Source: Phragmites australis
Taxonomy: Eukaryota > Streptophyta > Magnoliopsida > Poales > Poaceae
Direction of reading: 5' to 3'
DNA: 64,000 bases
Assembly: GCF_958298935.1 (NCBI RefSeq)
Contig: NC_084933.1
Coordinates: 3,083,001 to 3,147,000 of the forward strand
The notes under the pieces are model-generated. The model saw only the letters and a program-made list of their open reading frames with translations, was not told the DNA's origin and made no database searches. Position numbers and translations under genes: made by a program. This document shows, piece after piece, positions 11,459-23,054 of this stretch. The first letter of the stretch is position 1. Each line of letters starts with the position of its first letter.

Positions 11459-12781
11459 TCATATATAGACACTGGCTCTTATCTAATCTCAACACATATT
11501 CGCAGACATCCACAGTCAAAGTTGATGATTCTTTGTTGTAAAAATCTCATATATAAACTTTTTATTTGTCCAGTTGTCCAAATATATAATTGAAACAGCT
11601 AAAAGCTTCACACGTGCTCAAATTAGAGGAAGCCAAAATGTATAAACAGAATCCTACTAGAAAGCAACAAAGCGAAACGCAAGAAACCAACGTCTCCCAT
11701 CAACAGCAACAACGAACTTTCGGCTGTGACGCTAGACTTGCACTAGCCAGCTTCCGACCGTATCTCTTTGGAAGTAAGTTCCATGGAGTAGCATAGTATA
11801 TCTTTGGTGCAGTAACGATGTGTGGTGTCGCAATGGAATACTAATGATGTTGAGACGCGACATTGCATGCAACTTTTTTTTAACCCCTTGTACAATATGT
11901 AAACACACAATCATATTATTATACGCACGCACTCATATAGCGTCTATCGAAAACCGAAATATGAAGCTTAGAGATTGACGAAGTCATCACATATATCTCG
12001 CTATCAATATGTATGTACGCCGTCTATCAAAAAAGAAATTTCTATCTTAGTCAGACACAAAAGAAGCAAACTTAGAATTTAATCTTGATTAATAAGGATA
12101 TAACTATCTTCACTAATCATCTAAATTAAGTCTTGGTTCTCGACATTACATGCAGCGTTGCCTATCCTCGGCCAGTGACCGTAGCAATAGTATCGTTATT
12201 TTCGAAAATTAGCCTTTAGATGACCTAGCTAGATTCCTATCTGAAAGATTGGAAATCTTTAAAAGAAAGACATTGCCTCATATTTTACTGTCTATTGATC
12301 TTTAGAAGAAATGAATTCTATATTTTGTAGAAATGAGAAAAGGAAAGGAAAAAACCAAAAGGAAGTTTAGGGGTGTTAATATGAAAACATTCAGAAATCA
12401 AATGGAAAGGAAAGAAAAGATTCTGACTTTATTTCTTTTCTCAAATGCAACTAATGGAACAATTAACCATACGTACGTAGTTCACGGTGCAATAATAAAG
12501 CCTAACAACTTGTGGTAGTTTGTCTCTCTAGCTGAAGACCACGGTTGAACTGATCATGCATTGCAGTTCTAAAAAAATTATACAAATTGCTTGTGGATGT
12601 GTTATTTATGAGGAATTTTACTGTGATTTCCAGTGACTTAAGTGCGTGATCGACCTCAGTTACGTATGAGCCTTACGCAGTTATGCTGTCCACCGCCCTG
12701 GCTGCCCGGCGCCACAGCCTTGCGCCTTGGGAGACGGACTCCGATTAACTCGAACTTCAATGCAAGGTAGTGGCAGCGTGC
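11459..12781. other. AT-rich intergenic DNA, no gene seen
   Basis: It is mostly AT-rich with short purine-rich stretches (12330-12420). The small open frames have no recognisable protein features. A weak copy of the words at 1-120 (rejoining of flank-like sequence, for example atctcgctatcaatatgt near 11996) suggests old repeat remnants, but I cannot define an element. Confidence 0.4.
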
Positions 12782-12783
12782 TA

Positions 12784-13252
12784 CTCACCCGTCAAAAAAA
12801 TATAAGGCGTATTGGGGACGGTTGCCAGCCCGGGTGGCTTAGCGTCACCGGTGAAGCCCGGGTTTGAGGCCATGGTAACGTCTCACCCGCCCGTATACTA
12901 ATTTTGAGTGTACGTGGGTGTCGTACCGAGGGTTACGTGTGTATATATATGCATATAATTTTAAAAAAATATAAGGTGTATTTTATTATATAATAGTCTT
13001 CAAAGACAAAAATATAAGATATATTTTATTATGTCACAGTCTTCAAAATTAGATTTTGATCATTACTTTCTCACAATATATGTTATTTATAGCTACAAAA
13101 CTAATATTATGTCAAAGTATTTTAAAATATGAATCTAGTTATCTAATTTTATATACTAAACATACTAATAATTTAAATAATAATTATTGGTCAAAATATA
13201 CAAAATTTGACTTTTTAAAAAATATAGGCCTTGTATTTTTGAAGGGAGGGAA
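12784..13252. mobile_element. Stowaway-type MITE, interrupted by a SINE
   Basis: The left end after TA (12782-12783) reads ctcacccgtc and the right end reads gggagggaa before TA (13253-13254), close to the grass Stowaway end CTCCCTCCGTC. Just inside both ends is the characteristic aaatataag word. The body is AT-rich without coding potential. Without the 149-bp SINE and one target copy the element is about 300 bp. A mariner-type transposase elsewhere would have moved it. Confidence 0.72.
12814..12962 (+). mobile_element. tRNA-derived SINE with 20-bp target duplication
   Basis: The 149-bp body has RNA polymerase III promoter-like boxes: an A-box-like ggtggcttagcg near 12832 and a B-box-like gggtttgaggcc near 12860. 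It ends in TA-rich sequence and a short T run, as in grass Au-like SINEs. It is flanked by 20-base direct repeats at 12794-12813 and 12963-12982 that differ at one base (c/t). The repeat lies within the surrounding MITE, so the SINE inserted after the MITE. Confidence 0.8.
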
Positions 13253-13483
13253 TACTGATTTTTGGTTTCAATACACACAATAGAGTTGTTCAAAATGGAA
13301 AAGGTGATGTGAGGAATGAGCCAATGACAAATGGTCTGTGGAAGTCCGGGCCCATATGTCAAGCAAATCAGACGAGACTCGTCCGAGAACTCATGTCAAT
13401 GCATCGGTTATCCCTCTTATTGTAAATTTAAATTATTTTAGACTTGAGCATAAGGATTAATAAATTAAATTAAATGATCTTGG

Positions 13484-13960
13484 TGCTAGAGTTGTAAGCG
13501 GACCGAGCTCGAGCCAGCCTAGCACCTTAATGATCGAGCTCGAAATAAGCTCGAGCCAAGATTGAGATCTGGCCGTGCTTTCAAAGGGGCTCGACCATGG
13601 CTCGAGTAGGCTTAAGCTCGAATTGAATAGGCTCGTTTGTAGCCAAGCATTGTTATTTCACATGTAACAAACAATGAGATAACAAAGCAATCTAAATATT
13701 GATCAGCGCAAAGCAATGCAAATAGCATTTTTCACATGCATCAATTTTGTTACTCAAATCACAACACAATAACAAGCATTTCTTAATGGGATGAAAGGAA
13801 TGCATGAAAGACATATAGGGTGGGGAAAACTGACGAGCATTAACAAGGTATTCGAGGTTGGCTCGTTAGGGCTTGCAAGCCCAGAGTGAGGCTCAAGCTT
13901 GGCTAGAACAAATCGCGATCTCGAACAAAACAATTTTCTAGCAAGATTGATCCTACACTT
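13484..13960. repeat. GAGCTCGAG-rich block, possible hAT-like remnant
   Basis: It opens with tagagttgtaagcgg, then repeats gctcgagcc/gagctcga words on both strands and closes with more gctcg words near 13860-13920. Such arrays occur in non-autonomous hAT elements. No clean terminal repeat or 8-bp target duplication is seen, so the class is a guess. Confidence 0.3.
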
Positions 13961-13984
13961 AATCGTTCCCCGACTCTTGTATTT

Positions 13985-14282
13985 GTTGTGAAGCTCCCCC
14001 CCCCCTCAGGGGAGCTGACTCGGCCTAGAAGGCCAGTCACCTGGCATGACAAGGGGTGGGCCCACCCGGGTGCCCCCTCTTCCTTGTCCCAAATAGTAGG
14101 AGCTCTTTACCAAACTTGTACCTCAAGTAAGGGGTATCCTCCACCTCTTTATATATGAAAAGAGTTCTCCTATTGTATAACAGAGAAAAAAAAGGAGTAA
14201 AGAAGAGAGCTCCACCCTATATCATGTGTCCTATGTTCTTGATTGGATCTGTAATTGTGTTGTGTTCATCGGAAGAGATGGA
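13985..14282 (+). repeat. LTR-like promoter fragment cut by a CACTA element
   Basis: A TATA-like ctctttatatatgaaaagag (near 14140-14165) is followed by an A-rich and GAGA-like leader and a T/G-rich tail, the layout of the U3-R-U5 part of a plant LTR. The sequence stops at the CACTA end at 14283. The words after that element (15775 onward, ending in gttctataaca) may be its continuation. There is no coding sequence, and the partner LTR is not in the window. Confidence 0.35.
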
Positions 14283-15774
14283 CACTACGTGAAAAACAAA
14301 CATAAGATACACTACATAAGTCATGGGTCGCTAGGACCTGTCACTTAAGAGTCATAAGTGACATGTCATGTTACGACCCGTCACTTATGTAACCTCAGAT
14401 CGAGGTCGAGTCATGACCCGTTACTTACGACAGGTCATTAGTGACGAGTCATAAAGTTACCCGTCACTGATGACATTAATGATAAGTAAAGTTGTGATCC
14501 GTCACTAATGACCAACTCATTAGTGACGTGTCATCCTAGACTAGTCATCAGTGATAGGTCTTCCTAAACCAGTCATAAGTGACGAGTGATGTTACAACCC
14601 GTCATTGATGATAAGTCATAAGTGACAGGCCATAATGCCCGTCACTGATGACTCGGCTCTATTATTAGATCTGGTTAGGTACTGTCTTTTCTTACTTAAT
14701 TTGCCCAACTAAAACTAAACGTATTGTGCAGATTAAAAAGATATTGTGTAAAAAGGTTACAACCATACTATAGTATAACATTTACGTATAAAAGCACAAA
14801 TGTAAACACAAAACTTATAACCATGCTATAGCTAAGATTCAAACCAAAGAGATATGAGACTACAAACATTTACAGAAAAATGCATCAACAAGTTATAACT
14901 TATGTTTAGCTTATTTCATAAATTTTCATTCACATGTTGAACAAAATTAGTGTAGGGTACGACATCGTATTAGGCACAATTCTTTTCTCTTATCTTTTCT
15001 CACCTCAGCAACATTATAATAGAAATTATTGTACATTTTTGTTTAAGTTTGATGTAAGAGATGGCGACCAAGGACGTACACGCACGTTTTGACAACAGTG
15101 AAAAAAGTTAGGGGGTGAGAATTTAATTTTTCAAGCCGAATTTGGCCTCGAAAAATTTACCGAACCCGACAAAGTGGGGGAGAAATAGAAGTATAATTTT
15201 TCTGTAGATGTCCGTAGAGTCAAAAAACGTCAAAATCAGAGTCCGTATGCAAAAGTTATGCCCGTTTTACCGAAAACACTCCACATCACCTTGGCAAAAA
15301 CAATCAGTAGTGACAGGTCAAGATTAAGATCCGTCACTATTATGTACAATTATGACCCGTCACTAATAACTTTCAGCAAAAAAGGTTAAAAGGATAAAAT
15401 ATCCAGTTTCATCATAACACACGTGAGGGTGTGGTGTTAATGGGGCTATGAGCGTGAGGGGAGATCGCGGGTTTGATACCCACGGAACACATAATATAAA
15501 AATAGTGGGGAAAATAGCAAGTGGCCTGGGTGAGTGGTGATAGCCCCTGCATTAGGATGGTTCGGGTGAAAAAAATACATTTTTTGACTTTTTTATATCC
15601 AAAAATGCGAAAAATATTCACCAGTCATTAGTTATGAGTCATAACCATGACCCATCACTTATTATAACCCGTCACTGATGACATTCATAAGTGACGGTGG
15701 TGATGGGTCATAATCTGCACCCGTCACCTATGACAGTTATTATCCGTCACTGAATACCTTTTTTTCACGTAATG
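14283..15774. mobile_element. Non-autonomous CACTA element
   Basis: The left end is CACTACGTGAAAAA and the right end, read inverted, is CATTACGTGAAAAA. Flanking triplets are gga and gaa (one mismatch from a 3-bp target duplication). Both subterminal zones (14310-14660 and 15300-15360 plus 15620-15750) are packed with gacccgtcact, its inverse and ataagtgac words. Such arrays are known in CACTA elements as binding sites for the TNPA-type protein. The middle has no transposase; it is 1.49 kb of AT-rich filler that includes a tRNA B-box-like word (gggtttgatacccac) near 15470. It would need a partner element to move. Confidence 0.8.
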
Positions 15775-16006
15775 GAAAAGGGAAAGGTACTGACCACTGC
15801 CAATGTTGTTCTATAACAGAATTTTCCATCAAAGGGGACACTAGAGAGTAACACTTAGGTTTCGAGTGATATGCTTGTAACAACTCAAATAATCCTAAAA
15901 GAAAATATTAACTCCATATCGTTACTTGGATACGTTTGCTAAGGCAAACTCGTAGTGCATGCGCTACAAAGGCTAACTTTGTAGGCAAGATCTTTTGCTT
16001 TTAACC
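15775..16006. other. Spacer between two CACTA elements
   Basis: No open frame or repeat is recognised. The first part may continue the LTR-like fragment that ends at 14282. Confidence 0.4.
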
Positions 16007-16019
16007 CACTACTACAGAA

Positions 16020-16265
16020 ACCTCCTTCACTACCGGCTCCAAAACCCCTTTCACTGCCGGTTTTGGAGCTGACAGTGGGTAACAAACAGTGATAATCGGG
16101 GACTATCACTGTCGGCTCTGTGGATTGACAGTGAAGGGGGTTATCACTGTCGGCTGAAGGATTTGACCGGCAGTGATGCCCTAGGTATCACTGCTTGCTG
16201 AAGCTTTCAGCCGACAGTGATTCCCAAGGCATCATTATCGGCTGAAAGCTTCAACTGGCAGTATT
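16020..16265. repeat. CACTA subterminal repeat array, left
   Basis: About ten copies of a roughly 10-base word (cactgccgg, cactgtcggct and their inverses gacagtgat, ggcagtga) alternate in orientation. In characterised CACTA elements such arrays bind the element's regulatory protein. Confidence 0.75.
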
Positions 16266-16325
16266 GTGCCTCCCCCCTTCTACTCCAGCTCTATCCTCCC
16301 TCTCTGTCCTCCGTCTCTCTCCCAC

Positions 16326-16907
16326 TCATGCATACAATGAGACATATGTAATGTAAACCAATAATAAAGGCACCTTCATTAATACATAGTAATTCATGTC
16401 ACACATATATACATAATATTTCTCATAGGTCACCCCCCAAAAAGTCGGTCGAGTTGAGCCAGTCCAGTATCCCTCTACCTCTCCAGCGATGAGGACCGTG
16501 TCTCCGCGCGGATGGCTTATGGCGTCTGTACGTGAGGGGACGCGGGGGTTTGATGGTGGTAGAGCAAAGGACCCAACCACACCTGATCGGCCGCAGCGTC
16601 GCCTAAGCTCCAGGCTCACTGGCGTGTCAAAAACATCGAAGTCTGACTCCTGAACGCTACTACAGTTTGAGCATTCGACCTCCTCCGTAGCACACTGACG
16701 AGCCATCCTCTTGTCCTCCTCCTCCTAGGTACGCTTATGGGAGGCTGCTTCTTGCTCCTCCGTAGTGCACAACTGACAGGCCAGCCTCTCATCCTCCTCC
16801 TCTTGGGCGCATTGACGGGCCACTTCTTCTTGCTCCTCCTTCGTATCATCGTTGGAAGGCCATTCTGTCGAAGAGTCGTCCGACGGTACCAACTCCGAAA
16901 TATACAT
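16326..16907 (-). pseudogene. CACTA accessory C-terminal Glu-rich fragment
   Basis: The minus strand reads about 190 codons with a single stop near 16728. The part before the stop is highly acidic and repetitive (TKEEQEEVARQ, EEEDERLACQ, EEQEAA), and the same module recurs after it (EEEDKRMARQ). It probably forms a charged helix or coiled coil. A likely reading is the tail of the accessory gene whose other exons lie at 19122-21170, separated by the solo LTR and introns. No catalytic motif is present. Confidence 0.5.
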
Positions 16908-17033
16908 TCATTAATACATAGTAATTCATATCCTATATTAATACATAGTAATTAATGTCTTTCATTAAAATGGTGTCATTTGGCAAAATTTAAGCCATCT
17001 AACCCTCTGGTAGACTTCCTCCTTATCGCATAC

Positions 17034-18389
17034 TGTCGGAGGATGAACTTCACAAGCAGGGGTCCGGAGGGACCCCCTTTGAGATTCGGCCGGGGGGATG
17101 ATTCTGAATCTGCCTCGTACGTGAAGTAAATGGGAGTAAATGGGATGCAGGTGGAATGGATGATCGGATGCAGTAGGAAATAAATGCTCAGGGGATTTTA
17201 GACAGGTTCGAGCAGCACGGAGCGTAATACCCTACTCCTATGTGTATGCTATAAATGCTCAGGGAATGCCTCTCTAAGGATCTCTTGTGCTACAGGGATG
17301 TTTGTCTAAGTCTAGAGCTTCGTGCTTCTTGTTCTTCGTCGGCTTGTCTCGGTCCGGAGGGACTTGACCTGCAGTGAGCTTGATTGTTTTTATGGGCTTG
17401 ATCGATCTAGAGTCGTTCGTTTCCGGGGAGCCCGCCCCTCTTTTATACCCCGTCGGGGCGGGTAGGGTGCCCAGAAGGTGCCATAAATAGAAAGTAACCA
17501 TCATAGGCTGCAGCTTGATGTTACGGGGACGGTTGAAAACGTGCCCCCGTCCGGTCTTGTCGTCATCATCCCGCTTTTTGGCGGGTGCTGCGGGGAGGGC
17601 CCACCGGGCAGCCACCGAGCACCCCACGTGCCCGCCCGGTCAGAGCGAACCTGACACTGCAGGGCGGCAGGCGATATGCCTCGAGCCCTGCGACGTTATC
17701 CCGAGACGCGCCGGATGACGTGCGATGGGACCCGCGCATTAATATCCCCACGCCTCCCTGCCAGACCGTGGCAGGGACTGACAGCATGCATGGGGGGAGT
17801 GGTTGGAAGTGACAGGCCACGCGCTCTCTTAAATGCAGCATCGGGCCTCTCACCAATGGACACCTCACCGCTGAGCCCCTGTGGGGTCCACCAGCAAAAG
17901 ACTTCTCAGGTCCTCGGGGAACTATGAGTGCTCGGGGACTACTGTTCACAGCCCCACACACTCTCTCCTGGATATTCTCTTCCTTGGTCCTCGGGGAACT
18001 GCGAGTGCTCGGGGACTACTGTTCATAACCCCGAGCACTCTCTCCCGGATATGCCCTTTCTTGGTCCTCGAGGAACTCGGGTGCTCGGAGACCACTGTTC
18101 ATGGCCCCGACCACCCTCTCCCGGAACTGTGACTTCTCTCGTCATCGGGGAACTCGGGTGCTCGGGGACCACTGTTCATGGCCCTGAGCACCCTCTCCTG
18201 GAACTTGGCCTTCTCGGGTCATCGGGGAACTCGGGTACTCGAGGACCACTGTTCATGGCCCCGAGCACCCTCTCCCGGAACTTGATCTTCTCGGACCTCG
18301 GGGAGATAATCCCCGAGGGAGTGTGCCACGTGGCACTCTGCTGTCCTGGCCTCGGGACTCAGGGACCCCTGATTCCCATGTCATCGACA
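17034..18389 (-). mobile_element. Solo LTR inside the CACTA element, target catac
   Basis: This 1356-bp GC-rich block starts TGTCGGAGG and ends tcgaca. It is flanked by catac on both sides (17029-17033 and 18390-18394). It holds no retroelement genes. On the minus strand a TATA box, GGGGTATAAAAGAGG, lies near 17440-17455, downstream of a repeat array that would sit in U3, so its promoter fires on the minus strand. The perfect target duplication says it inserted after the CACTA element and then lost its internal part by LTR recombination. GC content is far above that of the surrounding CACTA DNA. Confidence 0.87.
17922..18305. repeat. Five 77-bp tandem repeats in the LTR U3
   Basis: Units begin at 17922, 17999, 18076, 18153 and 18230, an exact 77-base period. 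Each has a gtgctcgggga-like word, ccactgttcat, ccccgagcaccctctcc and a tcggggaact junction. Units 3-5 are closer to each other than to units 1-2. Their place upstream of the TATA box is where enhancer repeats lie in retroelement LTRs. Confidence 0.9.
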
Positions 18390-19121
18390 CATACTCTGTA
18401 CTAGAAGGTACAATGTAATCTAAAGGTTTTTCACTGGTCACCGGCACGATCGGTTCATGAAACTCGCCCTTTGGGATGATAACCTATTTCATGAAGAACC
18501 CGATGATCTATCCTTGAAGGGTATTTATTTCTACAGGTTGTAACTCTTTTGTGCGTAGTTTGGAGCACTGCATTTGAAGAATCAAAAGAATTAGGAAAAG
18601 AAGGCATCGATATGTTATTTCATACCTCAAGATCATTAAACCTAACAGCATCTCCGTCCGGGTTGAATCCGTGCATGAAAGTTAGAATATAAAATGCACA
18701 GTGATCCGTGCATTGAACCTGACAGTGTCATTGCCTTATACATTTCAAGAGGAAATGATTCGTTAGTAGAACGAAATGAACCTTTTTATTCAGTAGGAAA
18801 TGCAAGACATGAATATTCTGTGCGTACTAGAAAGTTGGTTTTTACATTATACTCCCTCCTGAATGGAAAGTGAATAACACTCTTTTTACGGTATCTTGTG
18901 TACGCCCTATACATGAATATGAATACCAATTATACTTAGATGCAATCGTCGAGACGATGAAATGATCGAGTTTACCTGTTTAGCATGTCGATGAGATTTT
19001 AGTAAGTCGTCTGAGCTCTCTTTTGTGAGCTCAAGACAAAGATCTTGCTCAAGTCTAGGTGGATGACAAGGAGGATCCAATGAAAGCTGCAGGAATATTA
19101 TGTCACCATAGCAAATTAGTA

Positions 19122-21170
19122 CTAGAATCGAGTTGCCCATAAAAGCAGAACGCCCAGGCGCGCAAGCACGTACTCATACCTATAGGGTAAGAGTATGAAT
19201 TTCTTGTATTGGTGGTGAAGCAGATACTTCAATATGTAGTTCTCGGTGAAGTCTGGACTCTCCCTTACAAGCGTCTGGTTCACAAGCCTAGGATCGATGA
19301 ATCCTACTTTACAATCAACTTGTTCTCTGTATGCGCGGTTCTCTATTCTACGAAATAGAGAAGTTAGCCATGCAATTTCAAGGTACAAGATCATATAACA
19401 TGATTTATATGCATAAGTCACTTACAGAGTCCACGCTTTGACTATAGCCGCGTCGAGGGCACCTTCCTTGTACAGTTCATACAAGTCCTTGAAATACACC
19501 CAAAAGGAGCCGTCCCCATTGAGAAAATATTCTTCTATGTATCTTACAGGGAACGCCTGCAAATCTTCCTGGATTGATCCAAGTACCACTGATGTAATTG
19601 GCGTATTTGAGTTGTAAGGTTTCTTTCTATATCTGGTTTGACCAAAGGTTTGATAAACTCAAACAGCCATGTAACATCCAACTTTGTAATATCCGCTCCC
19701 ACAGTAAGCCGTACTAGTTCTTCTGCTAATAGTCTAAAAGTAGCCAGAAAATCCCCAATACTTGGAGCATCCTGAACGATTGGAGCTAATTTGCACTTAG
19801 CCTACTTCTTACTGATACGTTCATAGTCACTCGGCAGCTTACTTGAAGCCGCCTCCGTCTGTTTAGATTTGGCTATATTCATGAAAAATATCATAGTATC
19901 TTCAGGCACAACAGGCTTCTATGGAGGTGGTGGAGGATGGAAATGAGTTGTGACATTGGCGTCCACAATCTTTTTTGTTTCCTCGTCAGTGAGTGAATAG
20001 ACATCTTTGGGTTCCACCAACTTTTTAGATGCCACCGGCTTCTTAGATGATGTCGTCTGCTTGGATGTTTTAGAACCTGATCGTGTTTTTAGCTGATGGC
20101 TGGCTTGTTAATGGTGCTGGCTTCTTGAGCGGTGGACTTCTTCGAGGCGATGGCTGAGGAGGTGGACTTCTTTTGGGAGATGGTTGAGGAGAGTGTGATC
20201 TTTGAGGCGACGACGGCTTGGGGTAGTGGATAGTAGAGATTCTCAATAGCTGTCCCTGGTAGAAACACTATGTAGGCCTTCTCCCACGTGATGAATGTGT
20301 GCCCGTTCTCTCCTATAGTGTTCGCCCCCTCCTCTACGAGGTAATCCACCTTAACATGACGGTACTGGTCAAATGCCTCATCTACTTCAACCACGGCGTA
20401 GCCCTCCGGTATCGGACGTCCGTGCAAATGCTCATGGGAGCCACGGGGATAAGCTACGCCGGAAGCCACCTTGATGGTAATGTTCCTAGCACCAATGTGC
20501 AGTTCACACAGTGTCCGTGTTGTGATGAGGTCCATGGGATAAGTGATGGGGTCAGCTCCCGAAACTCTCGTGGACGCACAGCTACTCTGACGAGCACTGG
20601 GGCTGGAGCGCGCAATATTAGGAGGCATTGCAGGCCGTTCCCGACCGCTCACAATGGTGCCCCGTTCACGCATGAGGGCTTGTTGTACCTCTTATGCTAT
20701 ATTTTCGTCTGTATGTTCCCTCTCACGTTGTAGCGCTTGTTCAAGCATTTGCATCATCCTAGCTTGTTCTGCATATACGTTCTGTTCAGTGTGCCCTTCC
20801 AGTTCTTAAATTAAAGGCCCATGATCATTATCGTGTTACACTTAACTACTTCCATATTTGTCCCTTTAGGAAAGTCGAACTTCTCTAATATCTTGGGCCA
20901 CAAGATATCGTTCTTGATCGAATCAGGAACCACATGCTGATCACCTCATTCGCCAGTCCACAATCTGTAGCTGATGGGCACGTGATCCTTAACAGTAATC
21001 CCACAGACTGACTTGTATGGCCCCAGAACTCTCTCAGTTGCAGTTGGCTCCCCTGCTGGTGAGACCTCCGTGATCACAAATCGTCTCGTAGGCATCTTCG
21101 AAGGACCTCGGACACGATGCCACTCCTGGGATTGCTCATTGTCATAACTCTCTAGAGCATCAAGCATCTG
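19122..21170 (-). pseudogene. CACTA accessory gene (DUF8039 / Ulp1-like), broken
   Basis: Minus-strand pieces in order: 20946-21167 (RGPSKMPTRRFVITEV, SVCGITVKDHVPISYRLW), running after one stop into QHVVPDSIKNDILW at 20800-20940, the pattern of plant En/Spm-associated proteins; 20089-20673, with GRPIPEGYAVVEVDEAF and a Lys/Ser-rich tail, resembling DUF8039; an exon-like piece at 19435-19560 (FPVRYIEEYFLNGDG, ALDAAIVKAWTL); and 19122-19421, with VGFIDPRLVNQTL and QYKKFILLPY, like the region before the catalytic His of Ulp1-type proteases in grass CACTA elements. The catalytic part is not visible. Introns probably separate the pieces. It is transposon-derived, not a host gene. Confidence 0.72.
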
Positions 21171-22619
21171 CGCATAAGCGAAAAAACTATTGGGAACCTA
21201 TACGATAATAAGTAGAACAGATGCATTTATCTTCTTATGAATTATCTCATTGCCTCCACAAGAGTCTGTTTGTTCTAGGTTGAGGTAGTGGCTAGGACAA
21301 CCTTCTTCAATGTTTTACGGTGGCACTACATCTCCTTCTGGCACCTGGGCTGAATCGGTGGTTGGTGGTGTCATCCCTTCCTGGAAGTTCTGCATGCGAT
21401 GACAACGAGAGGTTGGGTATTCTATAGATAGAGATAAAGCCGACGAGGGAGGGAAAGAGGCTGTTGAAAAAGTGAGATAACCATGAAGGAGTTGATAGAT
21501 AGAATGCATACACATACAATATTGTAATTGAGTACATTATGACCATATTTAATAAAAATATGTCACATCTTACGAAGCAAAATAGGCATAAAGGTACTGA
21601 CAATTGATACATTGATCTTATAAGTCACATCATCTTACATAGCAAAATAATGATGATTACAACCAAAACTAGGATTATAACATCTTTACACATAACATCA
21701 CACTTCTTATTTTCGAAGTTAGACAATTTTAGCTCGGCTTGGATGATTTGACTGTTGTATACTGCAACAGCTTCATGTTTGGACTTGTATCCTTTGTAAC
21801 ATGCTCCTTTTAATCCATTAACTTGTGTGTGGTATTCCTTCCAACTAGAGAACACTCCACTTTACCGATCACGATGAACAACATACCATGTCATAGCAGT
21901 CCTAAATTTCAGAGAATATGCAAAAATAATATACTACAAACCACACTAATGCTCTCTGAACTAGTATTGCACTGGATAGCCAAACCAACTAGTATTTCAA
22001 AAGCATGGATATTATACCACATATCAAAATACAAGAGAATATTCAAGAGTATTCATTACACATGATCTTGAGATAAAAAAGACAACAAACCATAAAGGAC
22101 AGTATCTCTCATCATGTATACAGAAAGTAATGGACAACAGGAATATAATTTGTGTAAAAGTGTTCTCATATATTTAGTAACAATTAGCCCTAGAACTGTT
22201 AAAATTCTGCTCCCTAATTGTTCTAGTGAATACATCATAGACAGGGCAATGTTTCTGAGATTTCAGCTAGCCAAGAGAACCTGATCTAGTTCTTCAAAAT
22301 TTAAGACATCATCATAGACATGGCTGCTATACCAACAAAGTGCACAAACTCTGAACAGAACAAATAAGAAAGTACCGAGGTAGGAGAACTGGATATCAGT
22401 TTGCAAAATGACTGCTTAGAGAAGCTAACATAACAATTTACCAAGTATCAAGTATATTAGATAGACTTTGAACTTGTAGCAGTACACATCCAGGGATCAA
22501 TTTAACATGTATTGCACTGGATAGCCAAACCAACATGGATTTCTCAGTGTACAAGTACAGAACCGAACATACAAAACGTAACATCTAGATCTATACTAGT
22601 GTACTCAGAAATCAAGCCC

Positions 22620-23050
22620 AGTCTCAATGCATTCTTTCATCACAGAGCATAAAGCACATGTAACTTGCTGTCCAGATTAACAGAGTAGAGAGAGAGAGAG
22701 AGGTGATGATAAAATTTACCTTTGCTCTATCGGTCGGCGAGGTAGGCGGGCGTAGACGACAGCGGCCCGAGCGGGATGGGGGACGACGGTGTCGGGGATG
22801 GAGACGGTGGCCTCCGGGACGGGGACGGCAGGGCTCTAGGGAAGGGGACGGCAGCATCCGGGACGGGGAGACAGGGCTTTGGGGATGGTGGCCTCCAAGA
22901 CGAAGACAACGGGGCTCCAGGGACGGCGGCGTTGGGGAGGATGTGGCGGGGATGGCGGCGTTAGGGAGGAGGCGGCGGGAGACATTTCGACGCGGAGGGC
23001 ACAGGCCAGGAAATTTTTTCTAAGTGTCAGAGGGCGGGCATCGAGCAAAT
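22620..23050 (-). promoter_or_regulatory. GC-rich leader and promoter of the CACTA accessory gene
   Basis: Read on the minus strand, the internal subterminal array is followed by a TATA-like cttatatatttg (about 23040-23052) and then by a Pro/Arg-rich GC-rich stretch with no stops in one frame. That is the usual arrangement at the 5' end of CACTA genes. The proline-rich frame may be a first exon or untranslated. A (GA)n tract lies at 22687-22703. Confidence 0.45.
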
Positions 23051-23054
23051 ATAT

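Noticed and set aside
17922..18305. Regular repeats that could suggest a CRISPR array
   Set aside because: The units are contiguous 77-bp tandem repeats with no unique spacers, in a plant nuclear sequence inside an LTR.
17515..18447. Open frames of 64-158 codons on both strands, some with internal repeats
   Set aside because: They lie inside the solo LTR and mirror the 77-bp tandem repeats and high GC content. No protein domain is seen.
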